Of a DNA stretch of 64,000 bases, positions 1 to 8,092 are shown in pieces. The notes beneath the pieces are model-generated. The model ran no database searches, had not been told where the DNA came from, and saw only the letters and a list, made by a program, of their open reading frames with translations. The translations under genes and the position numbers were made by a program. Each line of letters starts with the position of its first letter. The first letter of the stretch is position 1. The stretch is from the NCBI RefSeq assembly GCF_030540765.1, contig NZ_JAUOEL010000001.1, forward strand, positions 930,001-994,000. Direction: 5' to 3'. The stretch is from Flavivirga jejuensis. GTDB lineage: Bacteria; Bacteroidota; Bacteroidia; Flavobacteriales; Flavobacteriaceae.

Positions 1-1
1 T

Positions 2-388
2 GTTACTGGAGGTGAGCCATTAATGTGGGACATGACAACTTTAACAAATCAATTAAAAGATGAGGGGTTCCAAACACATATAGAAACCTCTGGAGCTTAT
101 CAATTAACTGGTACTTGGGATTGGATTTGTTTGTCGCCAAAAAAAATGAAGTTACCTACTAAGGAGGTTTATAATAATGCTGATGAGCTCAAAGTAATTG
201 TTTATAATAAAGCCGATTTTCGCTTTGCAGAAGAACAAGCTGCTAAAGTTAATAAGGATTGCATTTTATACTTACAACCAGAGTGGAGCAAACGAGATAA
301 GGTAGTACCAGAAATTGTAGATTATGTTATGGCAAACCCAAAATGGAAAGTGTCGTTACAAACACATAAATATTTGAATATACCTTAA
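2..388 (+). CDS. queE: 7-carboxy-7-deazaguanine synthase (QueE), C-terminal part
   Basis: The reading frame is open to the window's first base, so the N-terminus (with the radical-SAM CxxxCxxC cluster) lies outside. The visible part starts VTGGEPL, the radical-SAM GGE motif that contacts the SAM amino group, and ends KVSLQTHKYLNIP. The SLQTHKYLNIP-type ending is characteristic of QueE. The enzyme contracts 6-carboxytetrahydropterin to 7-carboxy-7-deazaguanine in the queuosine/preQ0 pathway. The internal ATG at 23 is not the true start because conserved residues precede it in frame. Identity is fairly sure from the GGEP, HIETSG and QTHK motifs; the length cannot be judged. Confidence 0.88.
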   Translation, partial: VTGGEPLMWDMTTLTNQLKDEGFQTHIETSGAYQLTGTWDWICLSPKKMKLPTKEVYNNADELKVIVYNKADFRFAEEQAAKVNKDCILYLQPEWSKRDKVVPEIVDYVMANPKWKVSLQTHKYLNIP

Positions 389-395
389 GATATTA

Positions 396-416
396 GTATT
401 CAGTGTTCAGTGTTCG
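396..416. repeat. Short dispersed CAGTGTTC tandem repeat
   Basis: Directly after queE the sequence repeats the unit CAGTGTT. The same unit, with more copies, occurs at 51658-51681 between trpC and trpD. It looks like a short intergenic repeat without coding content. Confidence 0.5.
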
Positions 417-431
417 GTTAATTATTAAAAT

Positions 432-476
432 AAAAATGTTCCAGCGGTATAAAGCCATTGGAACATTTTTATTTTG
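432..476. terminator. Bidirectional Rho-independent terminator
   Basis: A 12-bp perfect stem (432-443 AAAAATGTTCCA paired with 459-470) is followed by T-rich sequence on both strands. It lies between the convergent ends of queE and the T9SS beta-propeller gene, so it can serve both. Confidence 0.85.
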
Positions 477-528
477 TCTAACGTCTAAACTTATGGATGT
501 TAAAGTTTACATTTTGATATAAAAAAAT

Positions 529-1806
529 CTATTCTTTTAAGAATTTTATTGATTCTCTTCCTGTGTTATTATGAAAATTAATTAAATAAGTGCCAGATGA
601 GAGGTCTTCAATATTGAACTTATATTTTTTTGTTGTTTTATTATTAATATGCTCTCTACTTAATTGTCTTATAAATTTTGCATTTAAATCATATAACTCA
701 ATAAGTAAATTATCATTCGAATCGAATTCAATATCAAACTCAAGAATTGATTTAGCAGGATTGGTTTTTAATTTAATTTTTAAAGGTGTTCTTTCTCTTT
801 CGTCAATTCCATTAGTGCCTAAAGAATTATCATCAGTAAACTTATAGATTGAAGTTCCGCTAGCGTAAGCCAAAGTTGAGTTGACAATAAAAACTCTATT
901 CAGATTGCTTCCAATGTTTAGATTTGTCCAAGATTCTCCACCATTTAAAGTTTCATAAAAACCTGTGGTATGACCACCCATCCATCCTTGGTTTTCGTTT
1001 ATAAAACCAACAGCTTGTATCCCCGTTTCTGGTGCATCGTAGCTTATCCATGTTAAACCACCATCAACCGATTTAACTAATTTTCCTGGGTTAGGAGAGA
1101 CGGCATCAATAGAACCAAAAAGTACATTTGTGTTGCTTTCTAATATTTGCATTTTCCATAAATATTCTCCCTCAAGGTTAGAATTATATATTTCTGTCCA
1201 AGAAACGCCACCATCAGTTGTTTTTAAAATGGTTGCTCCATTATCACTTTTGCCAGAAGCAAAACCAGTGTCTTCTGTTAAAAAATAAATTTCGACAAGC
1301 GCATTAGCATAGCTAGACATATCGATGTATTGCCAAGTGTTGCCACTATCGGTAGATTTGATAATAAACGCAGGCTCAAAATATGCTCCACAACCGTATA
1401 TTGTAGATGAACCAACTGTATTCAGTCCACAAATTGCTTGTGGATTTGTAGATATATTGGTTACTTCTGTCCAAGTGGTTCCGCCATCGTTAGTTTTAAA
1501 AAACGCGCCATTTAATGTGCCTAAAAAACCAATGTTTTCATCTAAAAATTCAATATTTCTAAAGTAGTAATCTCCTCCAAGAATCGTTTCATTTAATTGT
1601 TCAGACCAAGTATTACCACCGTCTATAGTTTTGTATACAGCTGCATAGTAGCCATTTGCAGCCCAGCCAATATTTTCATCGATAAAGAAAACATCATCAA
1701 AACGTTGGTTATTAATATTGGACGGAATATTTGTGCATGTTTGCCAATTAGGTTGTGCATTTGCATAGAAGCAAAAAAGTAAACATATTAGCTTTAAAAT
1801 TCTCAT
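529..1806 (-). CDS. Secreted Ycf48/sialidase-like beta-propeller protein with T9SS sorting domain
   Basis: The 425-residue product starts with a signal peptide (about residues 1-17, ending YANAQ). It then carries six repeats of the DGG-x-TW type (KTIDGGNTW, KTNDGGTTW, KSTDSGNTW, KTTDGGVSW, KSVDGGLTW, ETLNGGESW), the pattern of Ycf48/BNR-type beta-propellers. From about residue 340 the sequence (LKIKLKTNP..., IELYDLNAKFIRQL, GTYLINF, SIKFLKE) is a type A T9SS C-terminal sorting domain, so the protein is probably exported across the outer membrane and anchored or released. The substrate or partner is unknown. It ends convergently with queE and stands alone. Confidence 0.8.
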   Translation of the reverse strand: MRILKLICLLFCFYANAQPNWQTCTNIPSNINNQRFDDVFFIDENIGWAANGYYAAVYKTIDGGNTWSEQLNETILGGDYYFRNIEFLDENIGFLGTLNGAFFKTNDGGTTWTEVTNISTNPQAICGLNTVGSSTIYGCGAYFEPAFIIKSTDSGNTWQYIDMSSYANALVEIYFLTEDTGFASGKSDNGATILKTTDGGVSWTEIYNSNLEGEYLWKMQILESNTNVLFGSIDAVSPNPGKLVKSVDGGLTWISYDAPETGIQAVGFINENQGWMGGHTTGFYETLNGGESWTNLNIGSNLNRVFIVNSTLAYASGTSIYKFTDDNSLGTNGIDERERTPLKIKLKTNPAKSILEFDIEFDSNDNLLIELYDLNAKFIRQLSREHINNKTTKKYKFNIEDLSSGTYLINFHNNTGRESIKFLKE

Positions 1807-1868
1807 AAAATATAATTGTAGGTTAATAGGTGCAAGTTATTGAAATTTGTAAATATTCATTTAAGTAG

Positions 1869-4800
1869 TTAGTTATTTTTAATAACTTTAACATTCATTT
1901 CTTCTACCTTTTTATTTGATAATAAAGATGGCGCTCCAAATAATAAATCTTCACTGGTTCCTGTTTTTGGGAATGCCATGACTTCACGAATAGATGCTTT
2001 TTTCTCTAAGATCATCATCAATCTATCAATACCCCAAGCTATCCCGCCGTGTGGTGGTGCACCATAATGAAAAGATTTATACATCGTACCAACGCTTTTA
2101 AGCATTTCTTCTTTATTGTAACCCATATTTTTATAGGTTGCTTCGAGTATTTCAGGTTTGTGAGCCCGAACAGAACCACCGCCTATTTCGTAACCATTTA
2201 AGATTAAGTCGTATTGCTGCGCGATGATATCTCCAATGTTATTCTCGTTGCCCTTCATATGCTTGTCTAAATCATATATCGCTGGCATAGAGAACGGGTT
2301 GTGTGTAAATGTCCAACGCCCTTCATCCGTTTTTTCAAACATAGGAAAATCTACGACCCATGCAGGTCTTAATTCCTTTGGGTTGATTAAACGCAACATG
2401 CTACCAAGTTCTTGGCGAACGGCGTCTAATGCTTTATTTGCAGTCCCATAATCTGCTGCCGAGAAAAACACAATGTCTCCTACTTGTGCCTCAGTTGTTT
2501 TAATAATACCAGCCGCAATGGTTTCACCTAAAAACTTAATAATTGGCGATTGTAAATCATTTTCATTAACAATAATATAGGCTAAACCACCCAAACCATG
2601 CTGTTGCGCAATGGCGGTTAACTTTTCTATTTGTCCTTTAGATAAACGTTTTTTTCCTTGTTCTTCGGCAGATACTTTTATACATTTTACAATACCACCT
2701 TCTTCAATAGGTTTGCTAAATACTTGGAAGGTTGTATCTTTTACAATATCTGTAATATCCTGTAGTTGTAAACCAAAACGTAGATCTGGTCTATCACAGC
2801 CATAATTGTCCATGGCTTCTTTATAAGTAAGAACTTCAAACGGGTGTAAAATCCATTTTTTACCATATACCTTTTTAACAATATCATTGAACATATTGGT
2901 GTTCAAATCTATAATTTGTTGCATACTGGCATAAGCCATTTCTAAATCTAACTGTGTAAATTCTGGTTGCCTATCGCCACGAGAATCTTCATCTCTAAAA
3001 CAACGTGCAATTTGGAAATACTTTTCGTAACCACTTACCATCAACATTTGTTTAAATTGTTGCGGTGCTTGTGGTAAGGTGTAAAATGCACCCGATTGTT
3101 TACGTGTTGGCACTATGAATTCGCGAGCACCTTCATCGGTACCTGCACTTAAAATAGGCGTTTCAATTTCTAAGAAATCTTGATCGTCTAAAATATCACG
3201 CATTAACTTGATAACCTTATGTCGGTTAACAATGACTCTACGAACATCATCATTTCTATGGTCTAAATATTTATATTGAAAACGAACATTTTCATTTGTT
3301 TTAGTGGCTCTTTTTATTTCAAAAGGCAGGGTTTTAGAAAGGTTTAAAATCTCTAAAGTAGCTGTTTCCATTTCTATTTTACCAGTTCGTAAAGCGGCAT
3401 TATAATCATCTTCTTTACGCTGTACGATTGTTCCAGTAACACTGATAACCGATTCTGGTTTTAATTTTACTAACTCGTCTAAATTAGGAAATGATTCTCT
3501 GCTTAAACGTACTTGAAAAACCTCGTTACTAGAATCTCGTAAATCGATAAAAATAAGCTCTCCATGATCGCGAACACTCGATACCCACCCAGAAAAAGTC
3601 ACTTCTTTAGAAATACTTTCTTCAGAAATATCTGAGATTAAATGCGTTCTGTATTCGTCTTTTATAATAATAGGAATTTCTGGTAAAACCTCTTCTTGTA
3701 TTTTGGTTGTTTTTGTTTGAGCTTCGACTGCGCTCAGCCTGACATTTGTTGTTGGTTGTTTAGTCGTTTGAGAAGAATTTTGCAATTGACCAATAATCCC
3801 TTCACGAATTATTTTTCCAGAAGCGCCTTTTCCAATAATGGCAATTACTTTACCAACAAGAATACCTGCTTTGCCTTGATTTCCTGCTTTAATATCATTT
3901 GCAATAGTTTCGTTTTCTGAAATTACTGTTGCAATAGCATCCTGAATTTTAGATTCTGAAATTGTGTTTTCTTCAAAATAGTTATTGTAATCAAAATCTC
4001 TGTCTTTAAGATACGATGTAATGGCATTTTGAACTAATACAGAGGTTATTTTTTCATCCTTAAATAGTTTGAAAATTTCAATGAGGTGTTCAATTCTATG
4101 TATGTTGGCATACGCATCTGCACCAATATTATTTACTAATGTTTTTGCAACAAAAGATGGATCTTTAAGCTCATTATTGATGGCGACAAAAGTTTCAGAG
4201 CGTAATGAATCTGCTGTAAAAAATTTAGCGTCTTGTGGTAAAACGCCCCCTTTAATTAAAATAGATTCTATGGCGAACGGCAGTGTGCTAGTATCAACAT
4301 TAATAGATTCTACGGCGTCTTTTATAGAAACAAAAGGTAGGTCGGGCTCTGAAATAAAACGATAATCGGCTTCAAACTCCTTTTTACGCATCGTTTTGGT
4401 TTGCTTTAAATCGGCATCCCATAAAACGGTGGTTTGATCTGGTCTAAACTCTTTATGTTCGATGTAATAGTCAAGCTGTTTTTCAATCTCTTCTTTTAAA
4501 GCCTCTACCATAAACTTAAACGAGTTTAAGTTTTTTATTTCGGTACGTGGATTTAAATTATAGCTGTGTTTTTTACGTAGCGATACAGAAACATCTGATT
4601 TAAACTCGCCTTTTTCAAGATTGGCTTCAGATATTTTTAAATTTTGAACAATACGTTGTATGTATTGTGCATAGGTTGAAGCATCTTCTATATGACGAAT
4701 ACAGGGTTCGGTTACAATTTCAATAAGTGGAACACCCGCTTTATTAAAATCGACTAACGACACAGTTTTTTCGTGCATCAATTTGGCAGCATCTTCTTCA

Positions 4801-5210
4801 ATATGTACCTGTGTTAAATTAACGGTAAATTGAGAGCCATCATTTCGGAAACAAGATACTTGCCCGTCGGGTATAATGGGGTTATGAAACTGTGTTATTT
4901 GAATATTTTTCGGGTTGTCTGGGTATTCGTAATGTTTTCTATCCCAAGAAATCACTTCGTTTTCAAAAGATGATTTTACTGCTTTTCCAAAATAAATAGC
5001 TTTGTTAATAGCTTCTTTATTAATAGCGGGTAAAACACCCATTTGCCCTGTGCAAACAGAACATATATTTTCGTTTGGTGTTTCAATGTCGTCGTTCGGG
5101 CAAGAACAAAACAACTTGGTTTTTGTGTTTAATCGTACATGTGTTTCTAGTCCGATTACCAATTCTAACTCGTGGGCTTTTAATGCCGCGTCTAATTGTT
5201 CCAGTTCCAT
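1869..5210 (-). CDS. gatB-aspS: Fusion protein: GatB amidotransferase subunit + aspartyl-tRNA synthetase
   Basis: This 1113-residue protein joins two normally separate enzymes. Residues 1 to about 480 are a full-length GatB: LVIGLETHVRLNT, zinc-type cysteines (CSCPN, CSVCTG), and a helical tail domain ending in KVIAIIGKGASGKIIREG. Residues about 518-1113 are a full-length bacterial AspRS: OB-fold (FSGWVSSVRDHG), class II motif 2 (FRDEDSRGDRQPEFTQ), an inserted GAD domain near 800-890, and motif 3 (GGIAWGIDRLMMIL). The linker (about 480-517) is low-complexity, and residues near 489-497 are encoded by a dispersed repeat (3719-3744). AspRS would form Asp-tRNA and GatB with GatCA would amidate it to Asn-tRNA, so the fusion could channel the intermediate. 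The start shares one base with the gatA stop (TAATG), implying coupling. Whether this AspRS is non-discriminating cannot be told by eye. Confidence 0.95.
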   Translation of the reverse strand: MELEQLDAALKAHELELVIGLETHVRLNTKTKLFCSCPNDDIETPNENICSVCTGQMGVLPAINKEAINKAIYFGKAVKSSFENEVISWDRKHYEYPDNPKNIQITQFHNPIIPDGQVSCFRNDGSQFTVNLTQVHIEEDAAKLMHEKTVSLVDFNKAGVPLIEIVTEPCIRHIEDASTYAQYIQRIVQNLKISEANLEKGEFKSDVSVSLRKKHSYNLNPRTEIKNLNSFKFMVEALKEEIEKQLDYYIEHKEFRPDQTTVLWDADLKQTKTMRKKEFEADYRFISEPDLPFVSIKDAVESINVDTSTLPFAIESILIKGGVLPQDAKFFTADSLRSETFVAINNELKDPSFVAKTLVNNIGADAYANIHRIEHLIEIFKLFKDEKITSVLVQNAITSYLKDRDFDYNNYFEENTISESKIQDAIATVISENETIANDIKAGNQGKAGILVGKVIAIIGKGASGKIIREGIIGQLQNSSQTTKQPTTNVRLSAVEAQTKTTKIQEEVLPEIPIIIKDEYRTHLISDISEESISKEVTFSGWVSSVRDHGELIFIDLRDSSNEVFQVRLSRESFPNLDELVKLKPESVISVTGTIVQRKEDDYNAALRTGKIEMETATLEILNLSKTLPFEIKRATKTNENVRFQYKYLDHRNDDVRRVIVNRHKVIKLMRDILDDQDFLEIETPILSAGTDEGAREFIVPTRKQSGAFYTLPQAPQQFKQMLMVSGYEKYFQIARCFRDEDSRGDRQPEFTQLDLEMAYASMQQIIDLNTNMFNDIVKKVYGKKWILHPFEVLTYKEAMDNYGCDRPDLRFGLQLQDITDIVKDTTFQVFSKPIEEGGIVKCIKVSAEEQGKKRLSKGQIEKLTAIAQQHGLGGLAYIIVNENDLQSPIIKFLGETIAAGIIKTTEAQVGDIVFFSAADYGTANKALDAVRQELGSMLRLINPKELRPAWVVDFPMFEKTDEGRWTFTHNPFSMPAIYDLDKHMKGNENNIGDIIAQQYDLILNGYEIGGGSVRAHKPEILEATYKNMGYNKEEMLKSVGTMYKSFHYGAPPHGGIAWGIDRLMMILEKKASIREVMAFPKTGTSEDLLFGAPSLLSNKKVEEMNVKVIKNN
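3719..3744. repeat. Dispersed CTTCGACTGCGCTCAG repeat inside the GatB-AspS linker
   Basis: The plus strand reads CTTCGACTGCGCTCAGCC then TGACA, a short repeat commonly found between genes in Flavobacteriaceae. Here it is read in frame on the minus strand as NVRLSAVEAQ in the fusion linker. A diverged copy lies at 43768-43799. Confidence 0.7.
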
Positions 5211-6610
5211 TATATCGTGTCTTTTAAGAAGTTAGCAAACTTCAAAACGAGTTCGTCATTATTTTTTGCTGCCGTAATTTGTAAACCTGTTTCTGTACCT
5301 TGAGGAACGGTTAAAGTTGGTAGTTGTCCCAAGCTAAAACCGACGGTGTAAGCATCAGATAGATACATGGCCAAAGGATTTTTTAAACTAGCGCCTATTT
5401 TTGGTGGTGTACTTGGTGTAACAGGGGATAAGATAATATCAACTTCTTCGAAATCTTTTTCAAAATTCTCAGAAATTGAATCTCTTAGGGCAAGTCCTTT
5501 TAAATATATTTCATCAGAAAACCCCTGAGATAATACTTGATTCCCCCCAACAATTCTGCGTTTGGTTTCTTCAGAGAATTTCTCAGACCGTGTTACAGCA
5601 TAAGATTCTTTTAAATTTGTATCATCAATACGATCTCCATAATTGGTGCCATCTAAGCGCGATAAGTTAGAGGCTGTTTCTGCCATAGCCAATGTGTAGT
5701 AGGTAGAAACGAGAATATCAGATTTAAAGAAATCCAGTTCTTTTACTTTAATACCTTTTGCTTTTATTTTTTCAATGGATGCTAAAAAGTCTTCTTTAAT
5801 TTGCGTATCAATCGCTTCGCTTTCAATAAAGTTTTTAAAGTAACCAACGGTTTTAATGCCTGTTGTGTCTAAAATGCTTGTTTCTTCAATGCTTTCTGAA
5901 GTATAAGTCGTTTGGTCTTTAGTGTCTTCTCCACTCATTGTATTTAAGACAATACGAATATCTTCAACAGATTTTGCTAAAGGTCCCACACAGTCTGTTG
6001 ATGATGCGTAAGCCATTAAACCGAAACGCGAAATACGTCCATAAGTTGGTTTTAAACCATATATATTATTATAACCAGCAGGTTGGCGTACTGAACCACC
6101 AGTATCTCCACCAATAGAAAAAACGGTATAATTTTTAGCAACATTTACGGCAGAGCCACCACTAGAGCCACCACCAACTAGTTCTGGGTTTATAGCGTTT
6201 TTAACAGCTCCAAAAATAGTATTTTCACTAGATGATCCATGACCAAAACTATCACAGTTTTCTTTTACAATGGGAATAGCGCCAGCATCCAATAATTTTT
6301 GAATGGCTGTGGCGGTATATGCCGATTTATACTTTTTAAGTAAGTCTGAACTCGCCGTTGCATAAGTGCCTTGTAGCATATATACATCTTTAATTCCAAA
6401 CGGAATCCCTTCAAGTAACCCAATAGTTTCGTTATTAGCAATTTTGGCATCTACCTTGGCGGCTTGTTCTAAAGCCAATTCAGTTAATAACGTGTTTACT
6501 GTGTTATAAGCGTTCTCTTTTAGGGCGCTTAACTTCTCTTGTATCAAGTCTACACAAGATATTTTCTTATTCATCAATTGTTGATGGATGTATCGTATTT
6601 GAGATTCCAT
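5210..6610 (-). CDS. gatA: Glutamyl/aspartyl-tRNA amidotransferase subunit A
   Basis: At 466 residues this is close to the usual GatA length (about 480). The amidase-signature Ser-cisSer-Lys triad is visible: Lys in GIPFGIKDV (about residue 73), GGSSGGSAV (about 147) and DTGGSVRQPAG (about 170). It hydrolyses glutamine and passes ammonia to GatB for amidation of misacylated Asp-tRNA(Asn) or Glu-tRNA(Gln). It lies 3 bp after the gatC-like gene and overlaps the gatB-aspS start, so all three are translated from one mRNA. That mRNA begins at the Asn-rich leader near 7009. Confidence 0.96.
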   Translation of the reverse strand: MESQIRYIHQQLMNKKISCVDLIQEKLSALKENAYNTVNTLLTELALEQAAKVDAKIANNETIGLLEGIPFGIKDVYMLQGTYATASSDLLKKYKSAYTATAIQKLLDAGAIPIVKENCDSFGHGSSSENTIFGAVKNAINPELVGGGSSGGSAVNVAKNYTVFSIGGDTGGSVRQPAGYNNIYGLKPTYGRISRFGLMAYASSTDCVGPLAKSVEDIRIVLNTMSGEDTKDQTTYTSESIEETSILDTTGIKTVGYFKNFIESEAIDTQIKEDFLASIEKIKAKGIKVKELDFFKSDILVSTYYTLAMAETASNLSRLDGTNYGDRIDDTNLKESYAVTRSEKFSEETKRRIVGGNQVLSQGFSDEIYLKGLALRDSISENFEKDFEEVDIILSPVTPSTPPKIGASLKNPLAMYLSDAYTVGFSLGQLPTLTVPQGTETGLQITAAKNNDELVLKFANFLKDTI

Positions 6611-6613
6611 AAT

Positions 6614-6883
6614 CTATGCCTCTATAACTTTAGAAACTACTAAATAGCCATCCTTCTCTTTCGGGAAATTTTCTTTAATGATTTGTTTTTCTAAAGTAGA
6701 ACTTTCAATCACTTCATCATTTCTCAAATTATTTATAGACACACAATTATTATGATTATTATTAAAGGAATTATTATTTGTTGTTTGTGCATTTTTAATC
6801 ACATCAAATAATCTGTTCACAGCCTCAGAGGGTTGTGCGCCTTTAATACTCGACAATACGTCGACTGTCATAATTTTACTCAT
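6614..6883 (-). CDS. gatC: Divergent GatC-like subunit with an Asn-rich tract
   Basis: The product has 89 residues. The second half, LRNDEVIESSTLEKQIIKE then FPKEKDGYLVVSKVIEA, matches the conserved GatC end (LReDEV ... edGyf.VPkvi). The first half is poorly conserved but has about the right length and spacing for the GatC helix. Where ordinary GatC has the VDT-GVEP loop, this protein has NNNSFNNNHNNC. GatC is the small scaffold that stabilises GatA and binds GatB. Position (first gene, 3 bp before gatA) and the C-terminal motif support the call. The Asn-rich insertion is unusual and may be a second sensor or just a low-complexity loop. The start ATG follows the attenuator terminator by about 18 bp. 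Confidence 0.75.
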   Translation of the reverse strand: MSKIMTVDVLSSIKGAQPSEAVNRLFDVIKNAQTTNNNSFNNNHNNCVSINNLRNDEVIESSTLEKQIIKENFPKEKDGYLVVSKVIEA

Positions 6884-6900
6884 GGTTTCATTTATTAGAT

Positions 6901-6935
6901 TAACAAAAAAAAGCCTTCCAAATTTGGAAGGCTTT
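6901..6935 (-). terminator. Attenuator terminator of the gatCAB-aspS operon
   Basis: Plus positions 6910-6935 form a perfect 26-nt palindrome (arm AAAGCCTTCCAAA) followed on the minus strand by a run of T. It sits between the Asn-rich leader peptide and the gatC start. The upstream TTGGAAGG (minus; plus 6955-6962) can pair perfectly with the 5' arm (CCTTCCAA) and so act as antiterminator. A pause hairpin, 8-bp stem at 6961-6968/6972-6979, overlaps the last leader codons and stop. Confidence 0.85.
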
Positions 6936-6964
6936 ATATATTTTTAAACAATAACCTTCCAATC

Positions 6965-7009
6965 CTAAAAATTAGGATTATTGAAATTATTATTGTTATT
7001 ATTTGTCAT
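6965..7009 (-). CDS. Asn-rich leader peptide (attenuation sensor)
   Basis: A 14-codon ORF reads MTNNNNNNFNNPNF and then TAG: 9 of 14 residues are Asn. The ATG is about 18 bp downstream of a TATATTTG promoter element, and a strong terminator lies 30-64 bp after the stop. This mirrors the Trp leader at 55245-55301. Ribosome stalling at Asn codons when Asn-tRNA is uncharged would mask the first pause-hairpin arm and favour the antiterminator. The downstream genes make Asn-tRNA, so the codon bias matches the pathway exactly. The mechanism is inferred from trp/his-type attenuation; the peptide and hairpins are seen directly. Confidence 0.85.
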   Translation of the reverse strand: MTNNNNNNFNNPNF

Positions 7010-7026
7010 AATGCTTGTTCTGTTGT

Positions 7027-7034
7027 CAAATATA
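7027..7034 (-). promoter_or_regulatory. Putative promoter (-7 TATATTTG) of the gatCAB-aspS leader
   Basis: The minus strand reads TATATTTG, matching the Bacteroidota -7 consensus TAnnTTTG, 18 bp before the leader ATG. A clear -33 TTG is not obvious. The trp operon has the same element at nearly the same distance from its leader start. Confidence 0.6.
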
Positions 7035-7569
7035 TATAGAAAAATTCACTAAACATCATTTTTTACTCATCTAATATTTTTATTGTCAAATTAATAAAAA
7101 ACTTAAAATTAATTTATTGGTTTTATAATGATTATTCGTTTAGGCTTCATTCTTGATAGAATGTTTGGTAGTTATAAATCAGAAAAAAAGATTTTTATTT
7201 GTTTTGTTAATCATTTTGTTAAGGTTTTTAAACTACCATGTCCAGGCAGTTTTTATTTAGTTGTTTTACGTTTTTACCTCATAAGTTAATTTTAAATGGA
7301 TTAAAATAAATGCTTTTTTAGTTGATAATTTAGATTTGTTTTTTTACGAAATTTTAAACCCAAATTTGTGAAAAAATGGATTGTTGATAAATAATTTTAT
7401 TGATTAATATTTTTTAAAGCTGCCATGTTTTTGGTAGCTTTTTTATTAATGTATTCATTTTTATAAAAATAATGGCATAATATGTCCTTTCGGGCTATTT
7501 TGGTCTTTTTGGAGTGAATAGATGGTGTTTGAGTTTCTATTTTTGCATGAAATTTATAACCCTAATAAT
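7035..7569. other. AT-rich intergenic region without a recognisable gene
   Basis: No ORF of credible composition is visible. It contains an imperfect hairpin at 7231-7251 (AACTACC/GGCAGTT) and a clearer terminator-like hairpin at 7416-7445. Both resemble the element at 8063-8092. Confidence 0.5.
7416..7445 (+). terminator. Terminator-like hairpin (AAGCTGCCA/TGGTAGCTT)
   Basis: A stem of about 9 bp with one wobble encloses a short loop and runs into T-rich sequence. It has no intact gene upstream, so it may be an orphan of a lost gene or end a small RNA. Confidence 0.5.
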
Positions 7570-7894
7570 ATGACTAAACCATTACTTTTTTTATGTGCCA
7601 TCTTTTTCTATAATGTAGTGTTTTATTAAATAATCTGTCGGGAACTTCTACTTATAGAAGTGTTGAGAGCTGTTAGTGAGGATGTTGAACTTTCGATTTC
7701 TGATGAAAAACAAGGTGACTATTCTTGTAAATAACGATAGTAATACGTAATTATCAGTTTATGATATTAATGGTAGGGTGTTACTAAATCAATATTTAAT
7801 GATAATGAAGCTAGTGTTGGTATTTCGGATTTTTGAAAATGCTATTTATCTGTTTAAGATTAAAATAACAACGGAAGAAGTCGTTAACGAATAA
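7570..7894 (+). pseudogene. Decayed gene for a small T9SS-sorted secreted protein
   Basis: The fossil starts with a signal-peptide-like MTKPLLFLCAIFFYNVVFY followed by a stop. The end reads, across one in-frame stop and two frame changes, VTILVNNDSNT, LSVYDINGRVLLNQ, DNEASVGISDF and ENAIYLFKIKITTEEVVNE, a type A T9SS C-terminal sorting domain. Stops and frameshifts exclude a working product. The central functional part appears lost. A terminator-like hairpin follows at 8063-8092. Confidence 0.65.
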
Positions 7895-8014
7895 CTAAAG
7901 ACTAGAATAATATATTGATTAAGGCAAGTTGTAAAGCTCTTAGAGTACCGTCGTAGGTTAACATGGTGGTATTTGTTTTGTAAAATAGACACAAAACATT
8001 TTGTTAAATCTGTG

Positions 8015-8062
8015 AAAAAAACTGATAGTATTTAGGAAAGTAGGTTAGTTTATCAGTTTTTT
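8015..8062 (+). other. Long-loop inverted repeat next to a terminator
   Basis: The arm AAAAAACTGATA (8015-8026) is exactly complementary to 8051-8062, with a 24-nt loop. It directly abuts the terminator hairpin at 8063, giving tandem hairpins after the decayed T9SS gene. Confidence 0.45.
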
Positions 8063-8092
8063 AGCTGCCATGTATATTGGCAGCTTTTTTTT
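8063..8092 (+). terminator. Rho-independent terminator (AGCTGCCA/TGGCAGCT)
   Basis: A perfect 8-bp stem (8063-8070 with 8078-8085) is followed by eight T. It would end transcription from the decayed gene before gyrB. Confidence 0.75.

Noticed and set aside
6727-6783. The Asn-rich stretch in gatC as an independent second leader peptide
   Set aside because: It lies inside a longer frame that continues into the conserved GatC end without a stop.
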